Of a stretch of DNA of 64,000 nucleotides, positions 25,027 through 38,232 are shown piece by piece; positions within the stretch are counted from its first letter, which is position 1; every line of letters begins with the position of its first letter. Made by a program: the position numbers and the translations under genes. Source of the stretch: Pterois miles (taxonomy: Eukaryota > Chordata > Actinopteri > Perciformes > Scorpaenidae); NCBI GenBank assembly GCA_947000775.1, contig CAMQGK010000058.1, positions 1,330,001 to 1,394,000 of the forward strand, read 5' to 3'. Below the pieces are notes generated by a model that did no database searches, had not been told where the DNA came from, and worked only from the letters and a program-made list of their open reading frames with translations.

Positions 25027-26605
25027 AAGTGAAGGGCAGAGCAGAGTTAATTCCCATCAGGCTTCACGGAACAACAACCAGCCGAGTCTGATTTAGTTAC
25101 AGTGGAGAGATCATCAATGTTTAATGATCGGCTTTTCAAAGAGAAGACACATATTATTATTACACATATTTGTGACTGTATTTAATGGGGGGTCGTATAC
25201 TTGATGCTGTAGCAGCACATACGACACCAACACGTGTCGTCGTTGTGACAGATCAGCCTGATCGGTTTCACTCGGCCTCCTGTCCTTCGCGGCGTGCCGT
25301 GAGAGGGTATCCCACAAACTGTCATGATGCTTCCTGCAGTACGGCTCATTAACGGCGTGTTTATCCTGCTCATTAACACTGTTAATTATGTGAGGATGAA
25401 AACTGCAGTTTCTTACAGTCGGTGTGAAAAACCCACACTTTAACAACTGCTTTGCTAAATCAAATGTGTACAGACTAAAAGCCTCCACGCGCCCAGTCCG
25501 GATTCAGTCTGACGCATGTTTCTAAGTGTTTCACCTGCAAACAGCAATCCTCAATGTCACATCGCATTATGTGACTAACATGAGCTCAGCTGACATTTCA
25601 CAAAACCCTCATCAGAGACAGAATGCTGGCTGCAGTACTGCAGTTTCCTTTCAAAATAAAACACTTAAAGGTATGATGAACAAATGTCGACTGCGTTGAC
25701 GACCACACATTTCCCTCGCCAGTATCAGTTTGGATCGAATCCTTTCAGTGTTTTAGAAATGGCCGCTTGGCTCCGGTCGGTGCCAAAATCCCATCATGCA
25801 TTTGAAAGTGAGAGCAGACGGACTGACATTTTGTGAAATGTTCAGGCGGTATCCCCCCGGCACACATCTGCCCTCTGCCTCCTCGCTCTCCATGCAGTAT
25901 TACCCAGCAGCTTATGGAAATACTGAAGCCTTTCAATACTGATATGAAAGCAGCTCGACGGACTCGTCAATTAACTCGCAAGGCTGCAAACAAAAGATCA
26001 AGAGAAAAGCTCTCGAATGACCCGCCGACAGAGGGAAAGCGACGCTCCTCGGAGCAGTTCTCCAGGATCTCATTACAAAGACCAGATAGAGTGTCAAATA
26101 ACTCACCTGCCACTCAGGTTGACAGAGACAAAACCGGTTTCTCTGACTGACACCGAGCGTTTTTAAGGTGATCACAAGGGATTTGTCCTAATCCAGATAT
26201 TTTCCATTTCATTGTGTGGGGAAAGCATAAGTCAGCCATTGGTGGACCTGAATTAAAGTGTGTATCCTGTCTACAGCACCACGTAGAGACCAGCATGTAC
26301 AGCAGCACTGTGCAGGTCCTGCAGCGCAGACCGTCCAGGTAAAGATGTGATCCAGCAGCAGACTAACAGAAGCAGGCCAGTTTACTGACTATACGACTGA
26401 GGCAGTCAGGAAAACGGGAGGCAGGTGAGCTGTCGGGGGAGGAGCAGGCCAATGAACAAAGAGGTGATCAGAGGGCAGGTAGGCGTGGCCTACCCTCGTC
26501 CCAGGTGAGGGTGGTGCTGTGAAGGCCAGGGGGGTCGTATCCTGTCCAGACTGTGAAGCCCCCTGAGGCAAAACTGTGATTTGGGGCTACGCTCATCAAT
26601 CAGGG
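25027..26605. other. Non-coding stretch, no gene recognised
   Basis: ORFs at 25114-25488 (minus) and 25833-26150 (plus) are each about 100 codons but show no recognisable motif and overlap other frames. I cannot support a gene. Confidence 0.4.
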
Positions 26606-26830
26606 CTGCACGGTGGCGCGGTGGTTAGCAAGAGGGTCACAGGTTCGAATCCCGCTCTTCTGTGTGGTGTGCATGTTCTCGTGTTAGCGTGGGTTTTCTC
26701 CGGGTACTCCGGTTTCCTCCCACAGTCCACAGACATGCAGTAGGTGTGAATGATGTCTGTCTACACATTGTCGGTCTGGGAACAATAACCAGCTGGTTAT
26801 TCTGTGTGAGCTGGTCTGACCGTCGAGTGA
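26606..26830 (+). mobile_element. SINE family B copy with tRNA-like head, plus orientation
   Basis: The head gctgcacggtggcgcggtgg and the B-box-like ggttcgaatcc at 26642-26652 mark a tRNA-derived pol III promoter. The body then runs through gtgggttttctccgggtac and cctcccacagtccacagac. The segment between the A and B boxes is shortened and the 3' part diverges after about 26770. This copy best shows the family's orientation. Confidence 0.8.
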
Positions 26831-27285
26831 TGACGTGGTCACATTCAGGCCCTGCTACAGATGTGTAGGCCAGCTGTGCATCGATGCCGAGGGGTGTTTG
26901 AAGTTGGGAGTGGGAGTCGGTTTTCCTCGATGCGTCTCTGGCCGTCCACTGATTCCTGGTCCATGACCCCTTCTCAGTGAACACACCGGCCTGTTTTAAT
27001 TCACCGTTCAGGCTGTCGTCTCGGGTCCTTACCGTTTCACCGATGCCGTGCTTCTCACAGCTGTTGCCGTGGCGTACGGTGTCTCAGGCTGTTGACTGGA
27101 TTGTAGTCAGTGCCGACTCTCGAAGACTCGGACTCGACGCTCCAACAGTCCGGCCACATGAAAGAGTCCTGCTGAGATTTGTCTTAATATATCAGGTTTT
27201 GTTGGAAGATACTATGGCTGAGAAATATAAACGACCAGGAGCTTAAAGCCATAAATCAGCCTGTGCATTCTCACTTTTGTTGTTT
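26831..27285. other. Non-coding stretch, no gene recognised
   Basis: Nothing identifiable beyond short unsupported ORFs. Confidence 0.4.
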
Positions 27286-27286
27286 C

Positions 27287-27623
27287 AGCAGTCGACGGCG
27301 ATGGCAGGGGAACCAGACGAACCACCTGACTCTGATCTGTTAGCAGATCCTGATCCGATCAGTTGTACATTATTCAAGCCTGTGATAGACTGACTGCAGA
27401 GTCTGCTCTTATCAGCGCCGCCGCCCTCATCCTAAAGAATATGAGCGAGATGGAGATGATGAAGCACCTGAAAGAGCTTCATAAATTCAGCTTCTTTAAG
27501 AGGAAGCGCCTCCATCAATCAGGAAGATTTAGTCGTTTTTACCACTGTTCTCAGCGCTGCCAGATTCAGCGTCTAACCAGCCGGTTCATCAGACTCATCA
27601 AGGCGTTATCTCTCCACTCATAA
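27287..27623 (+). other. Possible exon-like region with two short open frames, unrecognised
   Basis: A pyrimidine tract (cacttttgttgtttcag) ends at about 27286. It is followed by an ATG at 27301 opening 30 acidic codons (MAGEPDEPPDSDLLADPDP...) to a stop at 27391-27393. An overlapping frame to 27623 contains SALISAAALILKNMSEMEMM followed by a basic stretch. The second frame reads like plausible protein, but I recognise no family and no downstream donor is clear. It could be a lineage-specific exon, a non-coding transcript or chance. Confidence 0.2.
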
Positions 27624-28201
27624 ATCAACAGGAAATGCCGCCCTGCATTGATCACCATTCATTATCCACTTTTTATAGCAACAGATCACAGATCTCAGCG
27701 CTGGAGGGAGGTGAAGAAGCTCCTGCCCTCCGGGGTCGGAGGACTTTACCAGTCTGGAGTTTAAAGAGTACAGATTAAATAATGAATTCATGATATAAAG
27801 GAGCTTTTTGTTCCTTCACTGTTTTCTTGTCTATTAGCTGATCTGACCTCTGCTAACGTTTCTCCCAAATGCTCAATTAAAGTGTTTACGGAGGTGATTT
27901 ACTGTATATTCAAACCATTTCAACAGAGCTTTATAGAAATGTACAACATGCATGAACAGAAATAAAAGACAACAGATACACATATATACATACGATATCA
28001 GGATCCTTTAGTTTCTGTAGAAATGCATCATACTGCAGATAAAGTACTGTTCTCGGTCTGATCAGGAGTCTCATAAAAACAGATGAGGAGGGACACGGTG
28101 ACGTAATGCTCAGAGTCGCTTGTTTGTGTTGTTGTTGGTGCACATATTCACAAAATCGACGTTTTCCACACGTCTTTATTATTCATCTACTCATCCTGCA
28201 G
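27624..28201. other. Non-coding stretch, no gene recognised
   Basis: AT-rich DNA without identifiable elements. Confidence 0.4.
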
Positions 28202-28413
28202 GTGCTACAGCAGCTGCCAGCCAGGTTTCCCCTCAGACCTCGCTCCAGATGTTCGGCCTGCTAGATATCAGGAACGTGTCTGCGATGCACCGACGAGCCT
28301 CTCGGCCGGCGTCTTTGAGCAGTTCAGTTCATTACCATCACACAACGCAACACATCACCCACGGACCTCCAAAAAGGGATGGCGAGTGGACGCTCAGCGC
28401 TGAAGTGATGTGA
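28202..28413 (+). other. Possible exon-like open segment, unrecognised
   Basis: A pyrimidine-rich run ending in tcatcctgcag at 28201 could be a splice acceptor. The following DNA is open in one frame for about 70 codons (ATAAASQVSPQTSLQMFG...) to a TGA at 28411. CpG is slightly raised. No domain is recognisable and no partner exon is clear. Confidence 0.2.
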
Positions 28414-28834
28414 ACTAGGCAGGAAGTGTTTTTTATTTTGAACCAGCCTTTAACCTGAGTAACCGGTGGACTTCGGTGTCGTGCTGGTTGGACGGTAAAG
28501 TGACACCTGGATCTCTTCGTAGTCGTCTCTGGTTATTCTGATAAACACAGTGAAACAACCTCCATGTTAAATCTACTGCTGCTCCACACTAATACCGTAC
28601 ACCCAACACAGGTTAGCTTAACTTAAAGACAGCAGCGTTTACTCTTAAAACAGCTGCGTTTAAACGCCAGTTCACTGGAATCAATATATTGATCTCCATT
28701 GTTTCCTGTATCATAGAAACACGGGACTCTCCTGGATAATCCAATGATCCTGCAGGTTTATGTGATGCACACAAGTTTTAATTATTTCAACTTTGTTTCT
28801 GAGATATCATGTTTTGTCTTTGTCATTTTGGCAG

Positions 28835-29070
28835 GGCACACGGCTCAAAATACCCATAAGCCTCGGCTCGGCGGCCATGGAGAAGAATCCAGAGCGTGAC
28901 TTCATTAAACTGTGTTTTCAGTTATTCACGTCACAGAGTCGTAACGTAGGCGACAGGATGCTTCTTCCACAAACGCACTTTGACCGTTGTAGTTAACGTC
29001 TACCTGAAGGTGTTAATGTCTGCAGGCTTGTACATTTTTTATGAATAAAGATGATATTTTATAAAGCAGT
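28835..29070 (+). other. Candidate terminal exon with poly(A) signal, unrecognised
   Basis: A good acceptor (gttttgtctttgtcattttggcag, ending at 28834) is followed by about 54 open codons including MEKNPERDFIKLCFQLFTSQ and a stop near 28996. AATAAA follows at 29044-29049 with a T/GT-rich element about 30 bases beyond. The arrangement fits the last exon of a spliced plus-strand RNA. The peptide matches no family I know, so a long non-coding RNA is as likely as a protein gene. Confidence 0.3.
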
Positions 29071-30312
29071 TCTCAGTCTTTGTTGTAATAATTTAACTGG
29101 GAGAGTTTCATGCCTCTCCGAGCTGTAGCTCCAGGGTTTGTCCTGATCACCACCCTAACAGCGACGGTCCTGTTAGTTTTCTGCTACAGAGAAAGTAAAC
29201 GAGTATAAAGTAACGTTGCTGTAATTTAAAGTGCAGTAAAGAGTGCTGTGTGCAGCTCTGCGTGGGCGCTCTTCATATTTCCAGCCTGACGTGGACGCAG
29301 CGTTCGTACAGAGCAGATAAATATTCCCACAGCCTCATGAAGACAGAGCGCCGTGGGAGCCGGCCGAGGTGAGTCCACTGAGATTCTTATCACCCTGAAG
29401 CTAAACCCCCACACCCAAGCCATAACTCAAGCGTGCTGCTTTTATAGCATCATTCTGCAAACTATCTGATTCGAGCCTTTACTGCGGCACCGAAGTAAAG
29501 AGAGAAAGCATTAAAGTGTAATAGAGAGCAAAATGTCAACACTTTCATTCTCTCCTGGCTTCCTTTCTTATTTACCTCCTCTGCAAAGATTTGGCTGAGT
29601 CTGCAAAGGCTGATTAATCCACACATGATGGCCCTCGTGTTTCCAAGCTCCACAATCTCTGCCTGGTTTTTAATAATTCAGTCCAGCGCTCTTTTTACAA
29701 GCCTCTCCACAGATAGAGGATAGAGACTCCAAAGTCACAGATGAGAGCCGGCCAGCGGGAGACGAGTGTGTTGGAACGAAACCTCTTAAGCTTTCAACAC
29801 GAGTGCTGATCCTGTAAATTCACTGTACAGGATGAAAGAGATGCGCTGCTCGAGGACAGATTTAGATCCTGGTTTAAATCGCGGTGGAGGGACACGCTGC
29901 AACCAATCAGATCTGACTGGCTTCTGTTCAGACAAACAGGCCACAGAAACAGTTTGGACTTTACTGTCGAGATGATTAACCCCGACAAAAGTGTTGAAAT
30001 AGGACGTATCTGAAGAATCCTGAATTAAGATCAATAACTGTTTGTTTCTTCATTTCATGGACATTTGCTGCTACAGCATTCAGCTGATTATCAGCTATCA
30101 ATATAAACCTTCCTCAGTGTAAAACCTAACTAGAACTATAGATAATCACAAAATGACCAGTAACATATAAAAAGAGCAAGAGACACTGCAGGAGGTGCAA
30201 CAAGCGATAAGAGTCTTCAGAAATGACCGAGCTGCTTCTTTAACAGCAGAATAATGCAGCCAACATGGAGGTGTCTAATCAGCAGCTACAGCCACTAACA
30301 CAGTAAAGCTGT
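29071..30312. other. Non-coding stretch, no gene recognised
   Basis: No gene. The part at about 29430-29700 is AT-rich with homeodomain-type TAAT motifs and looks like it could be single-copy conserved DNA, but conservation cannot be judged here. Confidence 0.35.
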
Positions 30313-30370
30313 AAGATAAGATAAGATAAGATATTCATTTATGAGTCCCACAGTGGAGAAATTCACAAGA
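30313..30370 (-). mobile_element. Isolated SINE 3' tail
   Basis: Three gataa units, then gatattcatttatgagtccc and cagtggagaaattcac, the reverse complement of the gaatttcyccactgtggga...aataaa tail found on SINE copies at 53.1 and 54.9 kb. Body absent. Confidence 0.65.
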
Positions 30371-30613
30371 GGGCTGCAGCAGTGTGTTGCTGTACGAAGC
30401 TGCTGGATCACATGCTAGAGGTCCGACATCTCTGCTCGGTCCTTCGCAAAGCATGACTCCGACATGATCTCACAGGAAGGCTGATGAATAGTCCGCCATT
30501 TTAAGGACACTCCACATGATAACGGATCTGAAGGGTTTTGTGTAACATTTGATGCCACCTTGTTACCGTGAAACAGCTGCATGTTAACGGCTGCAGGTAA
30601 GCTGAGGAAACTA

Positions 30614-30735
30614 AGGCCAGGTTTCACAGACAAGGCTTATATCAAGCCAGGAGTAGTCAGACTAGTAAAGCTGTAAGTGTAGCTTACATTTGCCTTAGTC
30701 TCAGACTGTGGAGTCCTGGACTAAGCTTAAGATAA
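30614..30735. mobile_element. Probable MITE or other palindromic repeat remnant
   Basis: The segment opens with ggccaggtttcacagacaag and closes with gactgtggagtcctggacta, with imperfectly complementary motifs between them. It resembles a widespread fish repeat carrying gtttcacagacaaggctta. Assignment is from memory of that motif, not from a full alignment. Confidence 0.4.
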
Positions 30736-30836
30736 GCAAGAGGAGGAGGAGGAGTGCTTGGGATGCCGTCTGCAGTGAATTCAATGCGAATGAAAATGTA
30801 ACCACAAGAGCAACTGCAGGTGAGACACGTCTACTA

Positions 30837-30838
<2 letters not shown>

Positions 30839-30903
<65 letters not shown>
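30839..30903. repeat. (AT)n microsatellite, about 32 units
   Basis: Uninterrupted AT dinucleotide run. Confidence 0.97.
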
Positions 30904-30906
<3 letters not shown>

Positions 30907-31059
30907 CGATCAATTGGCTGACTTGTTGACTGGAATAATGGAGGACCAGCAGCCTCTGGATGGTGACCAGATGATGACCATTTGGACAGTAAATATACTA
31001 TAGAAAGTAAACTATTAGCTCTCTCTGTACGTACAGATTATTCCACTGTCTGTCAGATT

Positions 31060-31385
31060 AAATCCTTTGGGCATGCGCAGACTAATTAATTAATAATTTT
31101 ACAGAAATAGTAGAAGAAGAAGCAGCTCTTCTTCCTCCTGTGTTGTAAACAAACGCTGTGTTTCCGCCTCGCGTCACGCTGACGTAGCGCACACGATCTG
31201 AATGGTGTGAACATGGACACTGATCGGAATCAATGATCGGGATAAACCTCCTCTCATTCGGAATGACTCCGATTGGGCCGTATCGGATCAGAATCTTCTG
31301 ATTGACGTGTTTACATGAAGCATTTTTAATCTGATTGGGCCTTTATTCTGACTATTTGTGTCCATGTAAACACAGCTACTGACAG
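31060..31385. mobile_element. Possible DNA-transposon-derived repeat
   Basis: Repeated echoes of catggacac/tccatgtaaacac, gatcggaatc and tctgattg in both orientations give the segment internal inverted symmetry typical of non-autonomous fish DNA transposons. Termini and target duplication could not be defined. Confidence 0.3.
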
Positions 31386-34300
31386 CTGATTGGAGACGGC
31401 AGACTCCAGATCAGCTCTGATTGGTTCTTTTCCTCCAGTCTGTGAAATCTGGTTCTGGACTCAGAGCAGCGTTAACATGCCTTAAAACTGCTCATTATGG
31501 GTCAGTTCTGCTTGTAGGGACGAACCTACAGCGCCGTGGCTTCCCTCAGTTCACCAGAGCATCTCTTCCCTCTGGAGCTGGTGGAGACCAAACCAGAGCT
31601 GAAAACACGACTCCAGATGAAGGTTAACCGGATGTCTGATGGAGTCTGATGGATGTGTTACTAGTTTGCTAACATGTTTGACTGATATTTCAGTGTTGCA
31701 TTTACGGCTTGTCCTTGCTGGTTTAAGCTAATTGTGTGTCAACAAACTTTTTTATTATAACTAAAGTTAAAGTCCATATTAAGTTCCTAATTCTGCTCCA
31801 TGTGCTGCTACGCCCCAACAAAGTGTATATTAGAAGTAAGTCATCCTACAAGACTTCCTATAAAGGACCAGAAGTGATCAATAAATATGTATTCATATCA
31901 ATCATATGTGGTGGATGACCAGACCAGATCATTTCTTACATACGAAGCCGAATCGGTCTGTTATATCGGTCTAAGTCCACCGACTGGATCTACGTCTGTC
32001 AACAGGCTGATGGTGCAGACTGACCTTCACTGCAGTGATGGAGGACATAATCCAGTTACCGCTCCATTAGTGAATAGGCTCTTGTTTGTCTGATAGCTCA
32101 CGTCCATCCCTTCCTCCCGTTTCATAGCTGGATGAAAGTAAAAGCTCTGGAGATGCACTACTTCAGTACTTTGGTTTGACTTTTAAAGAACCAGTGTTGT
32201 TTTCCAGAAAGCATCCGGACAAACGCAGAGAGCCTGTTTTCATACAGAAACATTAAAGGACTGAAAGTGAGAATTAACTGAGAAAAGCCTGTTTGAAATT
32301 CAGGATGTAGCTTCGCTCCAGAGACCGTAATCCGGCTGACCTTGCTTGTTGTTTGAACCTTGTATCGCTGAGCTCCACAGCAGTTTTCCACCTCGGAGGA
32401 AATGAGCGAGCTGCTGTGGAGAGATCAAGACTTCACGTCTGAACTTTCCTTTCAAACAAGGAAAACACTACAGTGGCTGCACACAGAATAAAGCAGTCTG
32501 AGTTTCCCCCGAGGCGTCAGGATGTTACAGATGACTCCTTAAAACCAACAAGAGATGCTTTAAAAAAGATTTAACAGTCACGTAGACACAACATTCAACA
32601 CATCTAACTGTCCTCTCATTTATTAAAGTAGGTTATAAACCCTGACACCAGTACTCAACGCCACTGTGCTGGTTATTCAAATCAGATGGGTAAGAGTTGT
32701 TGTTTTAGTCCCTTTGACTCCTTTTACATGAGGCTGTAGAGGTGGAGGTTTGGGCGGCGCTGGGACTCTTTCACTGCAGTAGTACAGCTTGTGCTACGTG
32801 ATTATACTATACTATTATTATTAAAATAAGTAAATGTGTCCGAGGCTACGCTATGAACAGATAAGAGTGGGCAGAGTGACGAGGAGCCTCTCATAGCCTC
32901 AGACATGGTACATGGTGTTCCTGTAACCTACTGGTCCATATACAGAGATTTAAACTGTTCACCTCTACGTGTGGTTCACATCGGTGACGTTCGCCGAGGA
33001 TCGTCTGCTCGTTCTGAGCTGACGGAGAGTAAAACCAGATTTCCGTCTGGAGTCTCGCTGCTACTCCTCGCCTCATTTTTCACATGAAGATGTTGGAGGT
33101 CGCAGACGGGCGACGGACTGTGTGACCGTTTTTCCTCGTTGTCACTACTGGGACATAATTATACACTTTAATAAAAATTATTATACTAACCCGGGCTCCC
33201 TCTGTGTTAATAGAGCGAGGGTTACAATATCATAACCTTCTTCCAACATCCCGACATACTGACGCTTTGCCAGACGCCTCGGTGTAATTTTCCTGTCACA
33301 GTAAACATTATTCAAGTTGTCAGCTCAACAAAAAACTCTTGCTTAGGTTTAAAGTAATAACACTGCTGTAGTTAGCTTCAAGAAACAGTAATGAAAAGGG
33401 GTGTAAAAGTACTACAGTTGTACAGTGAAAACGGCCCCAGGAAAATCACATTACTACTACACTAATCACACTATTACAAGGATTAATAATCTAAATATGC
33501 AATTAAACAAACTGCATCATACCAGAGCGGGACAACCCTGACTGCCCATAATCAGATTTTAATAAAAGCCAATATCTGCCAGTGAATATTAGTGTGCGCC
33601 TCTTATGGTCCATTACGCTGCAGGATCCTGTTTTCACAGCAGTGATGAGCGTGAGGACCCGATGACGGATGGACTCACAGTGGAAGGTCTGGTCTCTCTT
33701 ACAGCAGCGGACAGTAGATTGGGAGAAAACCAACGACCTTATCTGTCAAATATTATCCAGATAAAGCCGAGAGAACTTTTTTCCCTCCTCTTCTGCTCAG
33801 ACGCTGCACTGAGGAAAAGGGAAATATCAGATTATTGGATTCACTCTGGCTCCAGTGAGGAGAGCTTCACCATGACCGGACAGATCACTGAGGTTAAGAT
33901 CTGTCGTTAAGATGATCAATTATGATTACCTCTGTCTCTACAAAGAAGCAGTTCAGACCATCTATGTGCCATAAATGGCCTCATGCACCAATTAAGATAA
34001 ATCCAAGTGTTACAGTAGCACAAGGTTAGAAATAAAGGCTCAGTGCCAACATGTTTCACGGCAGGTTTCTGTCACGACTTCAAGAAGGGTCACAGAAAAC
34101 TCCTTTTCTCAGCTCCTCCTGATGGTCTCCCTGCAGCTAATTTCACCAGAGCTATCTCTAAGATTTCTGCCTCTACCTGGACTGAATGTTTGGTTTGGTT
34201 TATAACGATATCCACAGGTGGTGGCCACCGAGGTTTTTCATCTAAAGATTTTTGTTGAAGGTCAGCTTTCAGATTTGTGTTGTAGAAGATAATCCACATC
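31386..34300. other. Gene-poor interval, no gene recognised
   Basis: About 2.9 kb. The longest open frame (33605-33910 plus, 101 codons) has no recognisable motif and is opposed by ORFs on the other strand. No RNA gene, repeat array or exon structure is evident. Confidence 0.4.
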
Positions 34301-37300
34301 GTTCACGGTGAACACAGTCAGTAATGAAGCCAGAAACAGAAGTTCAGCAGCAGGACCACGCCTCAACAGCACTTCCTGTCTCCTCATAAATACCCACCTA
34401 ACCCACTCCTACGATCTGCTCTCCTGTTCCACACCTCCCTCCCTGTTCCTCTAATCTCTCCTTCTCCCCTCGTAGGGTCCTGAAGGGGTCCGTCATCTCC
34501 GGGCACTACAGCAGATCCTCATGCAAAGCTCCCAAAACTGCACCAACCAGTCTTACTAAACCATCAGCATAATCTGATTTCTCCAATAAATCTGGTAAAT
34601 CTCACCTCGCTGATGGCATGCTCCCTGCTCGTGAGCCTCCTTTAAGAGAAAGAAACCAGCCAATGACCACAGCAGGATTTAGCAAACAGCCAATCAGACC
34701 CACTTCATCAGGTTTGGGTTTGGTTACTGGACGGGCGTCTTCCTAAACTCAGGACGCTGGACATCGTGAGTGAGCGTCTATCCCCACACAGAGCTCTGCT
34801 GAGTCAAAAACACCATTTTAAAACCGTCCTATCCAGCCGCCGACCTTAGGTTGAAGAATAATGATAGATAACTGCAGCAACAGCAACTTGTTTTACGTCA
34901 ACCGTTAATCCAGAATTATATTGATTTATAGTTATTCATTACCACTAAAAACTCCTTTTCAGCTGCCAGCAGCAGGTCAGGATTCGCTCTCCGACTGTAC
35001 CGTCTGAAAGGTGATCAGCAAACAGGGTCCGCTGATAACTTGAACGATATGACTCCTTATAGCCTCTTCCTAAGCCATGATAAGACTGATGAACTTCATC
35101 TGTAAGGGTACACTCCTCACTAACACTTTAATACATTCAAATAGAAAATCTGTCTGAAAAACGTCCAGAACTAAACCTGAATCCGCCAAACAGAGTCAAT
35201 GATCCTCACTAATCCTAAAGAAAGTCGTTTCAGAGCCCTAACAGCTTAAAATATCAATATTAATATCATTTCCCTCCCAACAACAACAATAGTTTGATCC
35301 TCAGACAGACAGACAGACAGACAGACTTTCTCACTAATGAGACTTTCTGCATCAGTAGAGTCAGAAACAACAACACTGGCTTTCAAATCGATGAGTCCGT
35401 CGCTCGGTCAGGGACGGTTACTTGATTCAGCCTCAGCTGGTGTTAATCCCAGTCTTTGACTGGAGATTAGACAGACGCCGTTTCCTCTTCCTCTTCCTCT
35501 TCCTCTTCGTCTTTACACTCCACCTCCTGCCGGACAAAGGAGATCCTCTCTTCTCAGATCTTGATCTGCTTCTCCGGCTCTTCAGATCTGTCTCTTTGGC
35601 TTCAACCGTTAATAACGAGATCCGGATCACGACGGCTCCTCATCTGAAGCGCTTTCCTCGTTCCTGTTTGTCAGATATGAAGCTGCTCTATCCAGATTGT
35701 TAGTGAGGCTGTTTTTCTGTTGCTCTGTCGTTATGAGATCTAACGGCCTCAGCAGAGTCCAAAAAGAAAGAACTGCTCGTCTCATTTGAATAAAACTGGT
35801 AAATGTGTTAGAATATTTCTGCACAGGGTTTGACTGAAAACTGGTCATTTATCATGTGACTCCTCCACAGCCATGCAGAGCAGGAATGACTTGGTTTGGC
35901 AAATTTCCTGCTATTATCAGCATCATATCCGATCAAGTACATGACTGGTGCCGTTCCTTACTGTGCACCTCCTCCAGGGTCCCCGTAGATGGTTTTCTAC
36001 TGCTGTGATGATCTGAGATATTTGTGTATTTTTACCACTGATCTTCGTTGCTCTAAGGATGTGAAGGACAAAAGAAATGTTGAGACAAGACGGTGAAAAA
36101 CTTTCCACCGAAACCAACAATCCAGCAGTAATGTTGCAGAAACTGTCCGGGAGCTTTAACATGATCAAATGAGGGTTTGTGGTTGTTCGTCCTCCGTCTC
36201 GGTTCACGCTCACGGCGGTCATCACCAGACGCAGCAGACCACAGTTTCCAGTTAAAAATCTCTAAAACTCCTCTGTAAACTACCTCCCAGCACCGAACAA
36301 AGCCTCACTAAACTAAACACAGATACATGGATTTCCAGTCAGATGTTGTGACAAAGAGTGAAGCAATAAAATGATTAACTCCTCCTCCATTTATTTACGG
36401 AGGAAAGAAAAAACATCTGCCAGCTGTGGCTGGTTGTTCCTCGTCACATAACATGTGGCACAGCTGTCACATCTGGAAAAGTAGACGCTTGTGTGCTGCG
36501 ACGACATCTTTGCTGTTTTAATGCGTCCTCCATGCATCTGCATTGGATCTGCAAAAAACGTGACACAACCCATGTGAGCAGTACCGTGTTTGTTGCCCAT
36601 TTTAACGGGTTAGAGCGGCCACACAGCCGGCGTGTGCCGGCGAGACTCGACGTCTCAACTTCGGTATTTTTTCCATGTGCCACACGGTTCATGGTGAAAG
36701 TGACCGACGTCATTAACGTCATAACAACAACAGCTCCAGTGTCTGTATCTGTAACAAGTAAAGGTTTATTTATAAATCAACACTTCCTGTTTCTGTTTCA
36801 AAATAAAGGCCCTCTTGTGTTTTTGCTTCTGTATGAGAATTCCCTCATTTGTTAACGTGAGGCTTTTACTCTGAATTATTTGCATGTAGAAAATGCAGCG
36901 ACTGCCAGAACTCCATGAACGAATCAAGTACAGGGTTTTAATTATAGATTATTACTATTATTTACAAATGAGTACACACTTCAGTCAAAACAATAAATAT
37001 AAATGATTTTTAAAGAAATGAAATGGCCACATCCCTCCGAGACGCAGCAGGTCGGCGAAGCAGCCGTGAGGTAAAAGCTGCCAGATCCGAGGATCAGCTC
37101 TGGATGATTCAGATGTCATCTGTCCTTCATTTTACACTTCCACCAACTATACAGTCTGCAAATGTTTCCTTGGAAAGGTCATTCTAACATTAGCAGTAGT
37201 GTAAATGTCATCGTCGGGGACATTTACATCCATTTACTGCAGCGTATTCATTCAGAGTTTATGGGCGTTCGTCTCCATAGGAATGTTATTAGAGGTGTAG

Positions 37301-38232
37301 CCACAGATGACACTGACTGCCAACAGTCAGTTATCTTGTCCTGAGTGGAGGGATTGCAGATAATATGAGACTTGCTTTCCTTTCAAGACTAATTACACAC
37401 AGCATGTGAAATCGAAGGCAGCTGACTTAGATGTGGACCAAAGACTAAAGCCCTCCCTTTGGCCTTGATACGCCTGAAGCCGTCCGATATCTCTCAAAGA
37501 TTAGTTCTCCAGCTTTTCCACCAGAGGCAGCGGATGTCCTTGTGCATCACAGCTGGTGCTGTAGCTGGTGTTTATCCCACCTGTCCTACTTCTGAGAATA
37601 ACTCAGTTATTCTTATGAACAGAGGAGAGAGGAGAGTGGTGTCCTCTATCTCAGATATCTTCTGCCTTTGGCCTCCGTGAAAGCATGATGGACTCACTCT
37701 GTGACAGGAGGTCAGACTATAACAGGGAACAGATTCACTTTTAAATGTTGAATGAGATGATGCTGGACGTGTGATATACGAGGGCAAGGTTACAGCTCAA
37801 GGACAGAGCTGAGACGGGAAACTCTCAGCAGTGATTGACAGCGAGACGGGACGATCGCTGAGAAATATGAAAGTGAAAATGACTTGACCTTAAAGATGGA
37901 AATGCATAAATGCATGAAGGAGCCTGTGTGATGTCCACCTGATGAGGACAAATATTCTGTTTAATGATAAAGAGACAAAACTGACTGAGTTTAATCAGCT
38001 ATGGCTGGAATCATTCAGGTTTATGAATGTAGACGATACCATGTAAACATCAATACTGTCTGATCATCTGCGGAAAACTGAACTGATCGTAATGTGTGAT
38101 CAGACTCCACATTGATAGGATGATGAAGATGACTGCGTCATGTAAAATATGATCATGGAGGGTTTCTGTGACTGTTCCAATGCTTCATGGTTTAACCAAC
38201 GCGTTCTCACTCCCAACCCTTCAAACGCAGCA
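34301..38232. other. Gene-poor interval, no gene recognised
   Basis: About 3.9 kb of single-copy-looking DNA. Local features are a short (cttcct)n run near 35490-35508 and a short (agac)n run near 35303-35325. None of the ORFs (for example 36493-36855) shows coding signature. Confidence 0.4.
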
